Assembly (NCBI GenBank): GCA_002292165.1
Contig: DBBK01000081.1
Coordinates: 26,289-34,761, forward strand
DNA: 8,473 nt
Source of the DNA: Brevundimonas sp. UBA986
GTDB taxonomy: Bacteria > Pseudomonadota > Alphaproteobacteria > Caulobacterales > Caulobacteraceae
Direction: 5' to 3'
Made by a program: the position numbers and the translations under genes. This document shows positions 5,109 through 8,473 of this stretch, piece by piece. Within the stretch, counting starts at the first letter, position 1; the number at the start of each line of letters is the position of its first letter. The notes under the pieces were generated by a model. That model was not told where the DNA came from, made no database searches, and saw nothing but the letters and a program-made list of their open reading frames with translations.

Positions 5109-7631
5109 ATGGCGCGTCACGACACACTGAAGAACGGCCTTCTGGGCGCGACCGCCCTGGTGGCGACCCTCGGCGGAGCCTCGATGGCTCACGCTCAGGA
5201 CGCCGCCCAATCGGAGCCGTCCAGCCAGGTCGAGGACGTCGTCGTCACCGCCCAGCTGCGCGCCCAGGATCCGATCGAGGTTCCCTTCGCCCTGACCGCC
5301 TACACCGGCGCCTTCCTCGAGAAGCTCGGCGTCCAGGACTTCGAGGAGCTGTCGGCCTACGTCCCCGGCTTCCTGGTGCAGAACCAGTCGCCCAACAACG
5401 CCGGCTTCGTGATGCGCGGCATCACCTCGGACTCGGGTGAAGCCACCGTCGAGCCCCGCGTCTCGGTCTTCCAGGACGGCGTCTCCATCTCCAAGTCGCG
5501 CGGCTCCTACGTCGAACTGTTCGACATCCAGCGCGTCGAGGTGGCCAAGGGCCCGCAATCGACCCTCTACGGCCGCGGCGCCCTGATCGGCGCGGTCAAC
5601 ATCATCCAGAACAAGCCCCTGGTCGGCGAGTATGACGCCGCCGCCCGCGCCAGCGTCGGCAACCTCGACTACCGCATGGCCGAGCTGATGCTGAACGTCC
5701 CGGTCGGCGAGACCGGCGCCATCCGCTTCTCCACCCGGATGAAGACCCGCGACGGCTATGTCGAGAACCTGCTGGGCGGCGACAACTACAACAGCGTCGA
5801 CACCCGCGCCTTCCGTCTGTCGGGCGCCTTCGAGCCGTCGGACCGCTTCCGCGTCGACATCATCGGCAACTACCAGACCGACAATCCGGCCGGCACCTCC
5901 TTCAAGTCGATCGCCTATAATCCGCAGGATCCGAACACCGGCGCGGTCCTGGGCGTGCGCGACGCCAATGAGGGCGCGGCCCTGACCCCGGGCGGCAATT
6001 TCGACGGCGGCAAGACGCTCGGCCTCGACCGCGAGGTCTGGGGCGTGACGGGCATCGTCAAGGCCGGCCTGACCGACAGCCTGACCCTGACCTCGACCAC
6101 CGCCTACCGCGAGTTCGACAGCTATGAGACCTTCGACGCCGACGGGATCTCCCTGCCGCTGCTGACCGCCGCCGAGGATGCGCAAGGCAAGCAGTGGAGC
6201 CAGGAGTTCCGCTTGAACTACGACAACGGCGGCCGCCTCTCGGGCTTCGCCGGCGTGGGCTATTTCAAGGAAGACGGTTCGCAGCGCGCCGTCACCGAGT
6301 TCAACGAGCGCATCGCCCTGGCCCAGCTGTCCGGCCTGCTGGACGGCACACCGGCTGCGGCCCTGCCCAACACCCTGCCGCTGGCGGCCTACAGCTCCTC
6401 GGCCCTGATCAACCCGATCCTGGCGGGCCTTGGCATCCCGGCGCCCTTCATCCCGGGCATCGCCGCCAACCTGAAGTCCAGCCACATCGAAGAGGCGACC
6501 AACTCCAGCGAGCTGGAATCCTGGGACCTGTTCGCCGACGCCACCTACAAGATCACCGACCGCCTCGAGGTCTCGGCGGGCGTGCGCTATACACGCGACG
6601 ACAAGACCACGGGCTTCGCCTCCCAGGTCGACAACGGCCGCTCGATCGTCGGCTCGCTGCTGGCTCTCAGCGCCATCCGGCCGGCAGGGCAACTGGGCTT
6701 CCTGACCGCCCTGGCCACGCCGGGCGCGGCCACCGCCCCGGTCACCGCCGCCTTCCCCCTGTTCGGCCTGACCTTCCAGCCGACGGCGGGCAACGGCTCG
6801 ACGGCGACGCAAGGGCTGACGGACGACGGCTTCACCTGGCGCGCCACCGCCCGCTACGCCCTGTCGGACGACGCCAGCCTCTACGCCAACTACGCCCGCG
6901 GCCGTCGCCCGACGGTGCTGGCCGCCAGCGCCCCGAGCGCGCCCTTCGGCGCCCCGCGCTTCACCGAGGTCGCCTCTGAACAGGTCGACAGCTATGAGGT
7001 CGGCTACAAGGCCGCCCTGATGGACCGCCGCCTGCGCGTCGACGCCGCCGCCTATCTGTACAACTACGAAAACTTCCAGACGACGGTGCAGCAGGGCACC
7101 CTGTTCGTCACCACCAACGCCGGCAAGGCCGAGAGCTACGGCTTCGAAGGTCAGCTGAGCTGGGCGATGACCGAGCAGGTCGAGGTCTTCGGGACCTACG
7201 GCTACAACCATTCGCGCTTCAAGGCGGGCATCTACGACGGCAACAAGTTCCGCCTTTCGCCCGACAACCGCGCCTCGGTCGGCCTGATCTGGACCCTGTC
7301 GGTCGCCGGCGGTTCGCTCGAAGTCCAGCCGACCTACACCTGGCAGTCGGAGATGTTCTTCGACGACAACAACGACCGCACCGACCTGCAGACCCGCAAC
7401 TTCGTCGCCGACACCGTCGTGGACGAGGTCCAGAAGGCCTACGGCCTGCTGAACCTGCGCGTCCGCTACGCCCCGACGGGCGAGAACTGGGGCGTCGAGG
7501 TCTTCGGCGACAACCTGACCGACGAGAAGTTCATCAAGGACGCGGGCAACACCGGCGACGGCCTCGGCATGCCGACCTTCATCGCCGGCGAGCCCCGCAC
7601 CTACGGCCTGACCGTCAGCCTGCGTTACTGA
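5109..7631 (+). CDS. TonB-dependent outer-membrane receptor
   Basis: This 840-aa protein imports a ligand across the outer membrane using energy from TonB-ExbBD. Residues 1-29 are a Sec signal peptide (basic start, hydrophobic LLGATALVATLGG, cleavage after AHA). A TonB box EDVVVTA follows at 42-48. The plug domain spans about 55-170, with VMRGI (101-105) and the family motif DIQRVEVAKGPQSTLYGRGA (139-158) followed by IGAVNIIQNKP. The rest is the beta-barrel, with alternating strands such as LEVSAGVRYTRDD and YANYARGRRP, and a final strand ending in aromatic Tyr (TYGLTVSLRY). Two apolar Pro/Ala-rich stretches (about 417-455 and 515-565) are probably extracellular loops. There is no N-terminal signalling domain. 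A strong AGGGGA Shine-Dalgarno supports the ATG. phoD follows after 12 bp, so the ligand may be a phosphorylated compound; this is inferred. Confidence 0.93.
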   Translation: MARHDTLKNGLLGATALVATLGGASMAHAQDAAQSEPSSQVEDVVVTAQLRAQDPIEVPFALTAYTGAFLEKLGVQDFEELSAYVPGFLVQNQSPNNAGFVMRGITSDSGEATVEPRVSVFQDGVSISKSRGSYVELFDIQRVEVAKGPQSTLYGRGALIGAVNIIQNKPLVGEYDAAARASVGNLDYRMAELMLNVPVGETGAIRFSTRMKTRDGYVENLLGGDNYNSVDTRAFRLSGAFEPSDRFRVDIIGNYQTDNPAGTSFKSIAYNPQDPNTGAVLGVRDANEGAALTPGGNFDGGKTLGLDREVWGVTGIVKAGLTDSLTLTSTTAYREFDSYETFDADGISLPLLTAAEDAQGKQWSQEFRLNYDNGGRLSGFAGVGYFKEDGSQRAVTEFNERIALAQLSGLLDGTPAAALPNTLPLAAYSSSALINPILAGLGIPAPFIPGIAANLKSSHIEEATNSSELESWDLFADATYKITDRLEVSAGVRYTRDDKTTGFASQVDNGRSIVGSLLALSAIRPAGQLGFLTALATPGAATAPVTAAFPLFGLTFQPTAGNGSTATQGLTDDGFTWRATARYALSDDASLYANYARGRRPTVLAASAPSAPFGAPRFTEVASEQVDSYEVGYKAALMDRRLRVDAAAYLYNYENFQTTVQQGTLFVTTNAGKAESYGFEGQLSWAMTEQVEVFGTYGYNHSRFKAGIYDGNKFRLSPDNRASVGLIWTLSVAGGSLEVQPTYTWQSEMFFDDNNDRTDLQTRNFVADTVVDEVQKAYGLLNLRVRYAPTGENWGVEVFGDNLTDEKFIKDAGNTGDGLGMPTFIAGEPRTYGLTVSLRY

Positions 7632-7643
7632 GAGTAGAGCGTC

Positions 7644-8473
7644 ATGAAGATCGATCGCCGCGGCCTCCTGAAATCCATCGGCGCGGCGGGCGCCGCATCC
7701 GCTGTCGCCACGACGGTGGATGCGGGGACGGTGTCCTTCCGGCACGGCGTCGCCTCGGGCGATCCGTCGACGACGGCGGCGATCTTCTGGACGCGGGTCA
7801 CGCCAGCTGACGCCGCCAGCGGCCCGATCCCGGTGGTGCTGGAGGTCGCGTCCGACGCGGCCTTCGCCCACATGGTCCGGCGTTCGACGGGCCTCTCGGC
7901 CGAGCCCGCGCGCGACTTCACAGTCAAGCACGACCTCGACGGTCAGGGACTGAAGCCGGGGACCGAATACTTCTACCGCTTCATCGCCGCGGGCGTGACC
8001 TCGCCGGTCGGCCGGGTGAAGACCCTGCCGGAAGGCCCCACGGCGGACGCGGCCCTGGCCGTGGTCTCGTGCCAACTCTATCCGGGCGGTCTGTTCAACG
8101 CCTATGACGCCATCGCCAAACTCGAGCGCCTCGACGCGGTCGTTCACCTCGGCGACTACATCTACGAATACGGCGCCGAGGCCGACGACTACGGCATGAC
8201 CGCCGGCTCCGCCCTGAACCGCATCCCGGAACCGGCGCACGAGATCGTCACCCTGGCCGACTACCGCCAGCGTCACGCCCAGTACAAGACCGACCCCGAC
8301 CTTCAGGCCGCCCACGCCCGCGCCGCCTTCATTTGCGTCTGGGACGACCACGAGGTCGCCAACGACACCTGGAACACGGGCGCGGAGAACCACCAGCCCG
8401 CGACCAAAGGCGACTTCAATGCGAGGAAGGCCGCCGCGCTGAAGGCCTATTTCGAATGGATGCCGATCCGCGA
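7644..8473 (+). CDS. phoD: PhoD-family alkaline phosphatase/phosphodiesterase, N-terminal part (cut by window edge)
   Basis: PhoD is a secreted Fe/Ca metalloenzyme that releases phosphate from phosphate esters. The first 276 codons are present. The N-terminus has a Tat-type twin-arginine motif (DRRGLLK, residues 4-10) followed by an Ala-rich hydrophobic stretch, so export is folded, via Tat. The PhoD N-domain appears as FRHGVASGDPS (32-42) and IFWTRVTP. The catalytic domain shows SCQ with Cys143, HLGDYIYEY with Asp171 and Tyr174, and WDDHEVANDTW (233-243). These fit the metal-binding Cys, Asp-x-x-Tyr and Asp-Asp-His-Glu residues of the family. The segment YRQRHAQYKTDPDLQAAHA is also typical. 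The ATG at 7644 is 12 bp after the receptor stop with a weak GAG, so expression probably depends on the upstream gene. It continues past the right edge. Confidence 0.93.
   Translation, partial: MKIDRRGLLKSIGAAGAASAVATTVDAGTVSFRHGVASGDPSTTAAIFWTRVTPADAASGPIPVVLEVASDAAFAHMVRRSTGLSAEPARDFTVKHDLDGQGLKPGTEYFYRFIAAGVTSPVGRVKTLPEGPTADAALAVVSCQLYPGGLFNAYDAIAKLERLDAVVHLGDYIYEYGAEADDYGMTAGSALNRIPEPAHEIVTLADYRQRHAQYKTDPDLQAAHARAAFICVWDDHEVANDTWNTGAENHQPATKGDFNARKAAALKAYFEWMPIR

Noticed and set aside
4182..7631. FecI/FecR/FecA-type cell-surface signalling system (sigma, small gene, receptor)
   Set aside because: The receptor lacks the N-terminal signalling domain before its TonB box, and the small gene has no membrane segment or FecR-like periplasmic domain.
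5007..8393. An uninterrupted 1128-codon open frame on the minus strand across the receptor and phoD
   Set aside because: It lies in the register opposite the codons of both genes, which share one frame. There a stop needs TTA, CTA or TCA in the sense gene, which are rare codons in GC-rich DNA. The predicted product is Gly/Arg/Val/Asp-rich low-complexity with no domain, so it is a shadow.

Overview
The window is high-GC, gene-dense DNA that looks like an alphaproteobacterium of the Caulobacterales, with Brevundimonas- or Caulobacter-like relatives the best guess. This rests on GC-ending codons, a sigma-54 promoter in a flagellar cluster, a large TonB-dependent receptor, and a Tat-exported PhoD phosphatase. 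The genus is inferred from general style, not from a search.

Left part (1-4085): a flagellar cluster arranged around a divergent intergenic region. On the minus strand flgD (hook cap) is followed 11 bp later by the start of flgE (hook), which runs off the left edge. On the plus strand come a 274-aa flagellin, fliD (filament cap) and fliS (flagellin export chaperone), with fliD and fliS overlapping by 8 bp. A strong hairpin with a TTCG loop lies between flagellin and fliD. The left operon builds and caps the hook; the right operon supplies the filament subunit, its cap and its chaperone.

Middle (4086-4995): a short, relatively AT-rich spacer carries an essentially perfect sigma-54 promoter (TGGCAC/TTGC with the invariant GG-N10-GC). 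It is placed to start transcription about 23 nt before an ECF-type sigma factor gene. A small protein gene of about 60 aa overlaps the 3' end of the sigma gene out of frame; its position suggests a partner or anti-sigma role, but this is not shown. The same spacer holds a short open frame with a strong Shine-Dalgarno that runs out of frame through the sigma start.

Right part (5109-8473): a complete 840-aa TonB-dependent outer-membrane receptor is followed 12 bp later by phoD, a Tat-signal metallophosphatase cut by the window edge. Together they look like a phosphate-ester or phosphonate-type nutrient acquisition pair. An 18-bp near-palindrome overlaps the receptor's Shine-Dalgarno and may be an operator or an RNA switch.

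The most interesting point is the regulatory junction: a sigma-54 (flagellar-type) promoter appears to drive an ECF sigma factor placed between flagellar genes and a nutrient-uptake operon. No stretch longer than 300 bp lacks a gene. There are no tRNA, rRNA, CRISPR or mobile elements that I can recognise.
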